Part shown: positions 56,058-63,959 of the stretch, in pieces | How positions within the stretch are numbered: position 1 is the first letter of the stretch | Layout of the letters: each line of letters opens with the position of its first letter | From: Pelagomonas calceolata | Taxonomy: Eukaryota; Sar; Pelagophyceae; Pelagomonadales; Pelagomonadaceae | Direction of reading: 5' to 3' | Assembly (NCBI GenBank): GCA_918797485.1 | Contig: CAKKNE010000003.1 | Span: forward strand, 1,860,001 to 1,924,000 | DNA length: 64,000 bases | Notes under the pieces: generated by a model | The model's database searches: none | What the model saw: only the letters and a program-made list of their open reading frames with translations | Told to the model about the DNA's origin: nothing | Translations under genes and position numbers: made by a program

Positions 56058-57044
56058 CTACCTCGGCAGCTTGTTGCCATCCTTCCGCCCCGGCGTGTTG
56101 TAGCAGTAGGCCGCGACGTTGATCAAAGCCCCTCCTAACAGAAAGGTGGCGGTCGGCCGGAAGTGCATGATCGCCATCTCGAGCACGCACGACGCGACCG
56201 TCGAGAAGGCCGCGGCGAAGCCCTTGAGGATGTTGTCCGCGTATTTCAGGATGAAGGCGACGTTCAAACCGCCCACCGCTTGAATTATTATGACCGTCCA
56301 AACCAAACGAGTATAGCCCTGGAAGAAGCCCCGCTCCTGTATAGCTTGTCGGTCCTTCACTATGGTCGAAACAACACCAAGGCACACACTGGTCAGGCCC
56401 ATCTGCGCGTTGCGGACCCACATGTTCGTCTTTCCCGCCTGGAGGATCTTCTGCTGGTAGACGCCGCAGAAGCCCGACGTGAAGGCCGCGGCCACAACTG
56501 CGAGAAAACCCAAAGTTTGGTAGCCCAGCCCCGTCTCGGGGTGCGGCGCGTCGCTGTCGGACTTGTGGTTGTCACTTTGTACCACTGTGACGCCCACAAA
56601 TAACGCTATCAACGAGAGCCACTTTCTCTTGGACAGTTTCTGGCCGAGCATGGTCACGGAGAATAATGCGCTCGTCAATATTTTGAGGTTGTACGTTACT
56701 TTATAAGGTGTGGCTCGTAAGTTAGATAGAGCAAAATATAACAAATTGTTCTGGAGTAGGTAGAGAAAAGACGGCACCGCCAATCGCAGCACCTCACTAG
56801 GCTTCTCGAGGAACTCCCGCCGAAACACATTGACCAATCCACTGATTGAGCCTCGCGCTTCCCCGGCGTACAACATCCCGACGCAGACGCACAATTTGAG
56901 CACCTCCATGCAGCAGACCGCCGTCGACGCCAAATACATCTCGCCCGTCGCGTGGCTCCTACTATACCGCATCAGCAGCACCAGCGCCGTGTCCTGCGCC
57001 ACCAAAAACGCGAGCGAGCCATACCGCAGGCAGCGCGTCGCCAT
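56058..57044 (-). CDS. Golgi nucleotide-sugar transporter, SLC35A-like
   Basis: 328 aa from the ATG at 57044 (MATRCLRYGSLAFLV); the frame upstream has no ATG. Ten hydrophobic segments. Family signatures: VPSFLYLLQNNLLYFALSNLRATPYKVTYNLKILTSA-like block (PS-LY--QNNL and YN-KI), GFCGVYQQKILQ and NAQMGLTSV, as in UDP-galactose/CMP-sialic-acid transporters. It exchanges a nucleotide sugar for the nucleoside monophosphate across the Golgi membrane; the sugar is not determinable. It fits with the GT61, GT8 and fucosyltransferase-like genes in the same window only in a general way. Confidence 0.92.
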   Translation of the reverse strand: MATRCLRYGSLAFLVAQDTALVLLMRYSRSHATGEMYLASTAVCCMEVLKLCVCVGMLYAGEARGSISGLVNVFRREFLEKPSEVLRLAVPSFLYLLQNNLLYFALSNLRATPYKVTYNLKILTSALFSVTMLGQKLSKRKWLSLIALFVGVTVVQSDNHKSDSDAPHPETGLGYQTLGFLAVVAAAFTSGFCGVYQQKILQAGKTNMWVRNAQMGLTSVCLGVVSTIVKDRQAIQERGFFQGYTRLVWTVIIIQAVGGLNVAFILKYADNILKGFAAAFSTVASCVLEMAIMHFRPTATFLLGGALINVAAYCYNTPGRKDGNKLPR

Positions 57045-57376
57045 GCGCGATAGAGGCTTGGGCTCGTCGTCGTCCGGCGGTGGTGGCACCGGCGACTTGC
57101 TAAGGCTGCGCTCGGCCGCAATTTTTAGCTAGTGCGGTTCAGAGCCGCTGCTGCTCTTGCAGCTGGACTCCTGGACTCCACAGACACCCGTCGGTCTCCG
57201 CAGCCGACGCCGCCGACGGGTCGCCTCAGGCAATGAATTTGGAGGCGCGAGAGTGCGTTTCGCAGCGGCTGCGATGCAGCGCTTAGAGAATAGATCGCAG
57301 CGATGCGCTGAGCAACGAGAGCTGCCGTAACAAGCCACGCGTGCGTTTGGCCTTCAATTATTGGCTTGCCTGCTTG

Positions 57377-57395
57377 CTAGTGTGTTAGCGCTAGC
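57377..57395 (+). promoter_or_regulatory. Palindromic CTAG promoter motif (short centre)
   Basis: CTAGTGTGTTAGCGCTAGC. Lies in the 588-bp divergent gap 57045-57632, 333 bp from the transporter start and 238 bp from the H2A start. GGGCTGCCCCCC follows at about 57537. Confidence 0.55.
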
Positions 57396-57632
57396 CCCTA
57401 AGTCACCTACGACTCCTTCTCCGTATAGAAACGCGTAACGACGACGCCTAATTGAGCATTAGAGCGATGCAAAAACACCCCACTAGGGAACGCTCTCTTT
57501 CGCAAGGAGATTGCAACACTTGGATTGGAACAGTTTGGGCTGCCCCCCACGCCGGCGACGCGCCCCAGCTCGGAACAGTAAGCTGCCGTCGTCGTCGCAA
57601 ATCGGTACCCAAGCAACCAGTACACAAGCACC

Positions 57633-58198
57633 ATGTCCGGCAAGGGGAAGGGCGGCCGGGGCAAGGGCAAGGCCGCCGGCAAGCTCTCGTCCATGTCGAA
57701 GAAGGCGGGCCTCCAGTTCCCGACGGCGCGCCTGAACCGGTACATGCGCAAGGGCAAGTACGCCGCCAGGGTGAGCCCCGGCGCCGGCGTCTACATGGGC
57801 GCGGTCCTCGAGTACCTCTGCGCCGAGGTCTTGGAGCTGGCGGGCAACGCGGCGCGCGACAACAAGAAGAAAACTATTGTTCACCGCTGCGTCCGGTAAC
57901 CTTCGAATCGTCGAGACCCCTTCACGCCATCGACGCGACGCCTCACCGGTCCGTCGCCGCGCAGATGCCGCGCCACGTCCAGCTCGCCGTGCGCAACGAC
58001 GAGGAGCTGAACAAATTGCTTGGCGGTGTCACCATCGCGGCGGGGGGCGTCCTGCCAAACCTGCACAAGGAATTGCTCCCGTCGAAGGGCGACCGGCTCC
58101 GCAAGCGCCTCGAGACGAGCTCCGGCTGGAAGGGCGCCGCGACGCACGACCACTACCGCAAGCGGGGCCAGTACGACATGCCGTCGGCGCAGCGCTAG
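57633..58198 (+). CDS. Histone H2A with extended C-terminus
   Basis: Two exons, 57633-57878 and 57965-58198, phase 0, 159 aa. [18 protein letters not shown], then [52 protein letters not shown] | [19 protein letters not shown] and [20 protein letters not shown]: the complete H2A fold. The splice falls exactly in the KKTRI-PRHLQLA loop. The tail after the docking domain ([20 protein letters not shown] ... PSAQR) is about 35 residues longer than in canonical H2A. It has no SQ(E/D)-aromatic motif, so it is not H2A.X; it is likely a divergent variant. An intron is unusual for a replication-dependent histone. Confidence 0.93.
57879..57964 (+). mobile_element. Introner-derived intron of the H2A gene
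   Basis: 86 nt, GTTCACCGC ... CGCCGCGCAG. Its centre is TTCACGCCATCGACGCGACG. No target duplication can be seen at this site. Confidence 0.6.
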
Positions 58199-58211
58199 GC
58201 CAATTCGCGAC

Positions 58212-58772
58212 TTAAGATTTTCCCCGGGCCTCGAGGTAGTCCAGCCGGCTCCGGAGCGCGGCCGTCGCCCAGGCGAGCTCGCGCCGGAGCTCGTCCTCGG
58301 ACACGGCCGCCTCGAGCTGTTCGGAAGGCGAGGCTGGTGATAGGGGCGGCAGCGGCGGCGGCGCGCGCCGCGCGGGCGCCGCGTCCAGCGACGAGGCCGG
58401 CGACTCGGGCGACGACACGTAGTGCGGCGGCCGCGCCGGCGACGCGGGCGGCGTCGGCATCATCCGCGCCGGCGACGCGGGCGGCGTCGGGAGGCGTGGC
58501 GGCCGCGCCGGCGACCGCGGCGCCGCCAGCGGGCGGTCCGGCGACGGCGGTGGCGACCACATGATTTGTTGTGGCGGCACCAGCGGCGCGAACGTCGGCG
58601 CGCAGAGGCCCGGGCCGGGCCAGCGGGGCCGCGCGGCGATCTCGGGCGGCGCGCCCTCGTCGAGCCGGCGACAGATGGCTAGGAAGTCGTCACGCGCGCC
58701 CGCTATTAATTCGTTTCGTTGCTGCTTGCTTCGAATTTTCGCTTGCAAGCGCGTGACGCCTTGGACGGCCAT
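58212..58772 (-). CDS. Proline-rich hypothetical protein
   Basis: 186 aa. The N-terminal 40 residues form a helix (TRLQAKIRSKQQRNELIAGARDDFLAICRRL). About 60-140 is Pro/Ser/Ala-rich with repeated TPPASPAR and SPARPP units. A C-terminal helix (SEDELRRELAWATAALRSRLDYLE) follows. The Pro repeats could bind WW or SH3 modules such as the WW-RING protein at 8158, but that is speculation. It ends 13 bp from the convergent H2A gene. Confidence 0.55.
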   Translation of the reverse strand: MAVQGVTRLQAKIRSKQQRNELIAGARDDFLAICRRLDEGAPPEIAARPRWPGPGLCAPTFAPLVPPQQIMWSPPPSPDRPLAAPRSPARPPRLPTPPASPARMMPTPPASPARPPHYVSSPESPASSLDAAPARRAPPPLPPLSPASPSEQLEAAVSEDELRRELAWATAALRSRLDYLEARGKS

Positions 58773-58782
58773 TTTTTTGTTC

Positions 58783-58961
58783 GCCTTTGAGCGCGTAATT
58801 CCTCAGCTGTGAGAGCAATATTCAAAAAAAGCTCCCACGACGAACTATGCTCCACGCTACAGCGCGCTGCCTTTGTTTGGCGTTTGAGCGCGCCACTCAG
58901 CTGTGAGAGCAATAATCAAAAACCCACGGCGCACCGATGCCCCCACGCTTCCAGCGCGCTG
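58783..58961. repeat. Imperfect tandem duplication of about 90 bp in a divergent promoter
   Basis: Copy 1 (58783-58869) and copy 2 (58880-58961) share TTTGAGCGCG, CTCAGCTGTGAGAGCAATA, TCAAAAA, CCACG and CAGCGCGCTG in the same order. It lies in the 405-bp gap 58773-59177, next to the start of the Pro-rich gene. Confidence 0.7.
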
Positions 58962-59038
58962 TCACGGAACTGATGCGGTACCAGAGACAACTCGTTTGTC
59001 CAGTTTGCCCGTAAATGGGTAGCGCGCGCAAACACGAG

Positions 59039-59060
59039 CTAGCGTGCGGTAAGACACTAG
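59039..59060 (-). promoter_or_regulatory. Palindromic CTAG promoter motif (reverse orientation)
   Basis: The reverse complement reads CTAGTGTCTTACC, GCA, CGCTAG. 118 bp upstream of the TruA-like start and 267 bp from the Pro-rich gene start. GGGCAGCC lies at 59067. Confidence 0.6.
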
Positions 59061-59177
59061 CAAGCATGGGCAGCCGCTAAAAATCGTGGTTAGACGGCCG
59101 CTAGGGCAGTCAACTGCGGCGCAGAAATGGAGAATTGATAGATGTGATCAACATGTAGCGGACGTGACGAATTATAG

Positions 59178-59987
59178 ATGACAAAAAGCGGCCGAAAGAA
59201 ACTAGTGATAGAGCTGCAATACCTCGGCAGCGCGTACGACGGCTGGCAGCCGCAACCGAACCAGTCGAGCGTCTACGACGTGGTCGCCGCGGCACTGCAC
59301 AAATGCACGGGCGAAACGTACGGCCCTGTGGTTGCGGGAAGGACGGATAAAGGCGTACACGCAAAACATCAGCTCATTTCCGTGCGCACGGAGCGGTCCC
59401 ACGATCACGAGGCGCTCGTCGCAGCGCTGAACGTAACACTACCAAAAGACGTGCTAGTGCTGTCGGCGCGAGAGGCTCCTGCGACGTTCCACGCGACGAC
59501 ATCGGTGCGCCAAAAGACCTATTCCTACTACCTGGCGCTCGGGGACGCCGCAGGAGACGACGTGGCCTGGCGCGTCGAGGGCCTCGATCTTGCTAAAATG
59601 CGGGCCTGTGCGCAGCGCTTCGTCGGCGAGCACGATTTCAAAGTGTTCTCTGCCGGCGGTAAAGCGAGCGGCACCACGGTGCGAACCATCCGCGCCGTTG
59701 TCGTGGAGGAACTCGAGCACGTAGAGCTGGCGTTCGTCGGCCACGTCCAGGGCCCGCTCGTGCGGGTGGGATTTGAAGGTGAGGGCTTCCTCAAGCACCA
59801 GGTCCGGCGCATGGTCGGGGCGCTCGTGCGCGTCGGGCGCGGCGACCTAGCCGAGAGCGTCGTGGCAGACGCGCTCCGCGACCCGGCGACGCCGCGGCCG
59901 GAGGTTTCTTCTCGCGCTTTCGTCGCGCCGGCGCGCGGGCTGTGGCTGGAGCGCGTCGACTTTGACGGGTCCGTGCTTCACTACTGA
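59178..59987 (+). CDS. TruA-family tRNA pseudouridine synthase
   Basis: 269 aa. LVIELQYLGSAYDGWQPQPN, GPVVAGRTDKGVHAKHQLIS with catalytic Asp57 in GRTDKGVHA, FHATTSVRQKTYSYYL, FVGEHDFKVFSAGG, and FLKHQVRRMVGALVRVGRG at the C-terminus: the complete TruA fold at bacterial-like length. It modifies uridines in the anticodon arm (positions 38-40 in TruA, others in Pus1/Pus3). No leader is visible from this Met, so it is cytosolic or nuclear as drawn. Confidence 0.92.
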   Translation: MTKSGRKKLVIELQYLGSAYDGWQPQPNQSSVYDVVAAALHKCTGETYGPVVAGRTDKGVHAKHQLISVRTERSHDHEALVAALNVTLPKDVLVLSAREAPATFHATTSVRQKTYSYYLALGDAAGDDVAWRVEGLDLAKMRACAQRFVGEHDFKVFSAGGKASGTTVRTIRAVVVEELEHVELAFVGHVQGPLVRVGFEGEGFLKHQVRRMVGALVRVGRGDLAESVVADALRDPATPRPEVSSRAFVAPARGLWLERVDFDGSVLHY

Positions 59988-60012
59988 GTCATGTCATGTT
60001 TGTTGTTAACTT

Positions 60013-61254
60013 TTACACGGGTCTTTTACAAATAGGGCAGAACCGGTGCTCCCGGTCTCGGAGCCACCGCTCGAGGCACGCGCGATGGAACACGTGCGAG
60101 CAGGGTAGCCGCTCGTGGCCGCCCCGGATCGCATCCTGGCAGATGACGCAGTTTTCCTCGCCCAGCGGCGCCCCGTTCACGCGCTCCGCATGGTACGCCT
60201 CCGCGACCGGAATGGCCTCGCTGCTGACGGAAGTCGGCGCCGGCGCCGGTACTGCCACGGATATGATCTGGCCGGGCATGGCCCCTGCCGGAATCGGCAC
60301 GTTGACTATGCGGCCGTCGAGGATCCGGACCTGGACGTGCATGCCAGGACACGAGTTGGGCGGGACCTGGATCTGCACGATCTGTTGCTGCGTAGGCACG
60401 ACGGGAACCATCTCCAGCGCCGGCGTGTTTGGTGAATATTCGTCGTTGTCGAGAGCCATCCGATGGCGCGTGTACGCGGCGAGCGCGAGCGCCGCGAGAA
60501 AGCCAACAGCCGCCCCGATGTGCGCGGAAACATAAATACCGGCGTTCATACCGTAGCAGGCGGCCACAATATGTGTCCAGAGTGCAGTGAGCAGGATGCA
60601 GAAGAGTACAATACCAAAGCACGCGCCGTTGGCGAACGCCTTGTAGTTGGAACACATCTGCGGGAGGCCCGCGCAGCCGTAGATCGCACAAAGCCAAAAG
60701 AAAAAGCCGAGGAGAAACGCGAGCGTATACCACCCCGCCCAATCGGGCTCCGGACACTGGCCCTCGTCGTAGCGTACTAACTCTTCCGTTCCCTCCTCGC
60801 AGATGCAATGGATGGTGTTGTGGCAGGGGCCGTCGTTGAGGCCGCCGTCGATGTGGTCACAGACCATCCCGCAGTCCTCCGACCCGGCCCAGTCGTTCGG
60901 CTCGCCGTCGCCCCATGGCGCGTCCGTGCCCGCGTCGCCCGTGGTCCATCGCCACGTTTCCTGCGCGTTGCAGCGATGCAAGCCTACGAACGCGCAGCCT
61001 CCCGGCCAGCCTCCCTGGAGCCCGCCACCCGTGACTGCGTCGTAGACGGCGTCGAACTCCTCCTGCGATGCGATGGCCGCGATGATGTGGCCGCCGCGCT
61101 TCGGGCACTCCGTCGTTGCGCACTCGTCGAAGGTGTAGCCGGACCCTGTTAGTTGGAGGCACTTCGTCCCGACCGGTTCATAGCCCACACCGCAAGTCGA
61201 GTTGGTCGCGAGAGCGCTGCGGAAGAGCAATAGGGCAGCCCCAGCTCGCAGCAT
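60013..61254 (-). CDS. C-type-lectin-domain, membrane-spanning RING-H2 protein
   Basis: 413 aa. Signal peptide MLRAGAALLLFRSALA. C-type lectin-like domain at about 21-152: CGVGYEPVGTKCLQL, AFVGLHRCNAQETWRW, WGDGEPNDWAGSEDC (the EPN mannose-type calcium motif) and CHNTIHCICEE. Then three spans (about 176-195 LAFLLGFFFWLCAIYG, 212-232 CFGIVLFCILLTALW and 240-262). The cytosolic part has a small beta repeat, VQVRILDGRIVNVPIPAG, and a C-terminal RING-H2 (about 369-409: CVICQDAIRGG ... CSHVFHRACLERWL ... CPICKRPV). A lectin outside and an E3 ligase inside make a receptor-type ligase plausible. This is one frame without introns. Confidence 0.88.
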   Translation of the reverse strand: MLRAGAALLLFRSALATNSTCGVGYEPVGTKCLQLTGSGYTFDECATTECPKRGGHIIAAIASQEEFDAVYDAVTGGGLQGGWPGGCAFVGLHRCNAQETWRWTTGDAGTDAPWGDGEPNDWAGSEDCGMVCDHIDGGLNDGPCHNTIHCICEEGTEELVRYDEGQCPEPDWAGWYTLAFLLGFFFWLCAIYGCAGLPQMCSNYKAFANGACFGIVLFCILLTALWTHIVAACYGMNAGIYVSAHIGAAVGFLAALALAAYTRHRMALDNDEYSPNTPALEMVPVVPTQQQIVQIQVPPNSCPGMHVQVRILDGRIVNVPIPAGAMPGQIISVAVPAPAPTSVSSEAIPVAEAYHAERVNGAPLGEENCVICQDAIRGGHERLPCSHVFHRACLERWLRDREHRFCPICKRPV

Positions 61255-61580
61255 GCTGATCCACTAGTGCAGGCTTCCGGTATGTGCAGGCTTCCGGTAT
61301 CGCGTCCGCGCGTACAACGCTGTCCAAGCTGCCCACAGCTCAGACTTTTTCCTGGGACCCGAATTAAATCCGAATTGAAAGGAATCGTCGTGATCATCCC
61401 CTTCGCCTAGGGATGACTAACGAGCCTGAGGATCGGTCCTCCGACGCCCTTCTGTGGGGAGCACTCAACAAAATTACAAGCATGGCATGGCAAGCAAAGA
61501 GATGGCCCAAGGGGACGCAGCGCTGCCCCCACGCCGTCGCGGGGCGCATGAATGCGCGCCGATGACGGACAGAGCATAAA
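61255..61580. promoter_or_regulatory. Divergent intergenic region with 17-bp tandem repeat
   Basis: 326 bp. At 61268-61300 the unit TGCAGGCTTCCGGTATG occurs almost twice in a row without mismatch. CGCTGCCCCC at about 61524 lies 55 bp before the GT8 start. No CTAG palindrome apart from a lone ACTAGTGC at 61264. Confidence 0.5.
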
Positions 61581-62888
61581 ATGCCACCACTAAGATCACT
61601 GCTGCTCGCGGCAGCCGCCGCAGCAAACCAGCAGGACCGCTTCTGCCTCGGCGGCGTATCGGCAGCCCACGGCCCGTACCGCATCTGCTGCCCGGCGCAA
61701 TGCGGCGCGTGCGTCGAGGACGACAAATGTAGAGCACGGCCGCCGGGCGGCCTCGTCTGCTGCCCCGTGTCCGGCGTGCTCGCGAGCCGACGGCGGTGCA
61801 GCCGGCGCAAGGACGCCGCCTGCTACGCGCGCGACGACGACCCGGAGTTCTTCCCCTGGTTAGCCGTGGATGCGGTACAGCGCACACAACAGCCGCCGTC
61901 GTCGATCGACGGCGCCTACCCGTGGCCCCGCACCGAGCTCAAGGAGACGGGGCTCCAGACCTTTCGGGCAGGCCCGAAGAAGCATTCCGAAAGCGTGCAC
62001 GTCGCCGTCGCGGCGGACCGGGCGCACTACGTCGGACTGATAGCCTGTATCGGGTCCGTCTTCGCGGCAGCCAGGGACCCCTACCGGCTCCGCGTCTCGG
62101 CAATCATACCAAGTAGAGGCGCGCGCGACGCCATGGCCCTGAAGCGCGCGCTGAAGTGCCGAGTACGGGGCCACGTGGCCGTCGTCGAGTTCGACGCGCG
62201 GCAATTTTTGAGGAGCGTCGAGGTGCGCGCGCCGCGGGGCCCGGGCTACGGCAATTTAAGGAGCGTCGCGAACTTCGCGCGCTTCTTCCTGGATGAGTTG
62301 CTGCCGGGCGCGGACCGCGTCGTCTACCTCGACGCGGATGCGATCGTCGTGAGAGATATTGCTACCTTGTACGACTCGAAGCCGGAGGCCGTCGTCGCCG
62401 GCGTGCCGCGCAATCAAAAGGCCTGCTACGACGCCAAGGACCAGCGGCCGGGCATGTTCTTTTGTGATAACAACGATCTGGGAACGTTCGCCGACGCGTC
62501 CGCGCTGAAGACGTTCAACGCCGGAGTAGTTCTTATCGATCTTAAACAGTGGCGCGCCTTGAAACTCGGCGACAAATTCATCGAAATGACGCGCGCCCAT
62601 GCGAGGAAGAAGCTCTGGCGCCTCGGGTCGAACCCGCCGCTCGTATTATTGGCGCACGGCCGCTTCGAGGCGCTTGATCAGAGATGGAACTGCGACGGCC
62701 TCGGCTGGAAGAAGCCCACGGATTTGGAGGAGACGTGTCTGAGGGACGGCGCCTTCGTCTGGCACTGGTCGGGGCCGAGGAAGCCGTGGCTCGCGGACGG
62801 CCTCTACCCGCAGCTCTGGTGGCCGCACGTGCGCGACGCGCGGTGTTTACTGGGGCTGCCGGGCGTGCCGCTAAATGTGACTCGTTAG
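61581..62888 (+). CDS. GT8-family glycosyltransferase with N-terminal Cys-rich segment
   Basis: 435 aa. Signal peptide MPPLRSLLLAAAAAANQ, then a Cys-rich stretch (CLGGVSAAHGPYRICCPAQC, ..CVEDDKC, CCPVSG) that looks like a small disulphide module. The catalytic domain begins about 140 (HVAVAADRAHYVGLIACIGS). It holds YLDADAIVVRDI (DxD metal site), TFNAGVVLIDLKQWR and WHWSGPRKPW (the HxxGxxKPW metal/UDP motif), all typical of GT8 enzymes such as glycogenin and galactosyltransferases. It is secretory and uses a UDP-sugar; the acceptor is unknown. Confidence 0.88.
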   Translation: MPPLRSLLLAAAAAANQQDRFCLGGVSAAHGPYRICCPAQCGACVEDDKCRARPPGGLVCCPVSGVLASRRRCSRRKDAACYARDDDPEFFPWLAVDAVQRTQQPPSSIDGAYPWPRTELKETGLQTFRAGPKKHSESVHVAVAADRAHYVGLIACIGSVFAAARDPYRLRVSAIIPSRGARDAMALKRALKCRVRGHVAVVEFDARQFLRSVEVRAPRGPGYGNLRSVANFARFFLDELLPGADRVVYLDADAIVVRDIATLYDSKPEAVVAGVPRNQKACYDAKDQRPGMFFCDNNDLGTFADASALKTFNAGVVLIDLKQWRALKLGDKFIEMTRAHARKKLWRLGSNPPLVLLAHGRFEALDQRWNCDGLGWKKPTDLEETCLRDGAFVWHWSGPRKPWLADGLYPQLWWPHVRDARCLLGLPGVPLNVTR

Positions 62889-62939
62889 TATTTTCTCCGT
62901 TCGCCCCGTGCGTGTAGTCGTACTCTAGGGCTACCCCTC

Positions 62940-62962
62940 GGCACGCCATCGACGCGGCACTA
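62940..62962 (+). repeat. Introner-type core in the gap between GT8 and TAF8 genes
   Basis: GGCACGCCATCGACGCGGC, an isolated copy of the introner core between two convergent gene ends, probably in the TAF8 3' UTR. Confidence 0.4.
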
Positions 62963-62966
62963 CAAC

Positions 62967-63572
62967 TTACGCGCTCGCCTTCGCCCGGTCGAGGCGCTCC
63001 TGGAGCGGCAAGGCGCCGCCGTCCTCGCGCGGCGGCGGGCTCGCGATGCGGTTCAGCGCGAGCTGGAGCGCCTCCGCGTCGCGCGCGTCGTCCTCGGCGC
63101 CGCGCTTCCGTTTTTTGGGGGGCGCGTCCGCGGCGAGCACCTTCTCCGGGAAGGGCGGGAGGAACGCGGGCACGTGCGCGCGCCGCGTCGTCGTCGCGCC
63201 GGCGCCGAGGACGCCGTAGCGGCTCGAGCGCTTCGGCGCCGGCAGCGTGGACCCCGGCTGGGCGGGAAGGCGCCAGCCGTGGCCCTCCCGCGGAAAGAAG
63301 AAGTCCCGTAATTCTTGCCACGCGACTCGGTTCGCGGGACTTTGCTTCAAAGCCGACAGCACATCATTTAAAGCGAGCTCCGACCGCGTCGCGTGCCGCG
63401 CGTTCGCCGCGGCGCGCCGCGCCAGCGCGCGCACCGAGGCCCGCACGACGTCCGCGAGCGCTTCGAGGGCGCCCTCGTCGGCCGCGGCGAAGCCTCTCTC
63501 TCTAGCTATCCTCGCCGCGGCGACGATGCAGGCGTCGCGCGCAAGGGACTGGGAGGTGGGTTGCTGGGCCAT
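62967..63572 (-). CDS. TAF8-like transcription factor TFIID subunit
   Basis: 201 aa. The N-terminal histone-fold of bromodomain-associated type (about 10-78): DACIVAAARIARERGFAAAD, EALADVVRASVRALARRAAA and RSELALNDVLSALKQ. After a linker comes HVPAFLPPFPEKVLAA, the short Pro-rich TAF8 C-terminal signature (P-F-PPFPE). It then has a basic KKRKRG nuclear signal and a helical tail. In TFIID, TAF8 pairs with TAF10. TAF3 or SPT7-like proteins share the fold, but the PPFPE motif favours TAF8. Confidence 0.78.
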   Translation of the reverse strand: MAQQPTSQSLARDACIVAAARIARERGFAAADEGALEALADVVRASVRALARRAAANARHATRSELALNDVLSALKQSPANRVAWQELRDFFFPREGHGWRLPAQPGSTLPAPKRSSRYGVLGAGATTTRRAHVPAFLPPFPEKVLAADAPPKKRKRGAEDDARDAEALQLALNRIASPPPREDGGALPLQERLDRAKASA

Positions 63573-63810
63573 GGCTGCAAAAATCGCCAGTTGGCGCTCG
63601 GGGATTCACTTCCTCCCAGAAACTGGCTATTAACCCTCAAAAATCGCCGCTGGCAAAGGATGGGTGTGTGAAGCGCCTGCCGGGTCTCAGAGACCGCTGT
63701 TTTTTTGCTCAGGCTCAAGGCGCAGTCAGTAAGGCCGCGTTGTGAAACGTTCAGCACCGATAGGCTCGGAGCAGCCGAGGTAGTAGCGCTCTTTTTCAGC
63801 CCTTTGCTTC

Positions 63811-63830
63811 CTAGTGCCTTTCGACGCTAG
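63811..63830 (+). promoter_or_regulatory. Palindromic CTAG promoter motif
   Basis: CTAGTGCCTTTCGACGCTAG, followed by CTGCGC. Lies in the 387-bp divergent gap 63573-63959, 239 bp from the TAF8 start and 130 bp from the ATG at 63960. Confidence 0.6.
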
Positions 63831-63959
63831 CTGCGCTTTCCTCTCCCAACATCAAACTCGCTTGCGCGGCCGGCTCTGAGCTTTATACGTGGCTGCGAGC
63901 TGCTTTAAACTGCACTTGACACACGCCGCCGCAGAACAACTTCGCTGCTTACGATAGAA

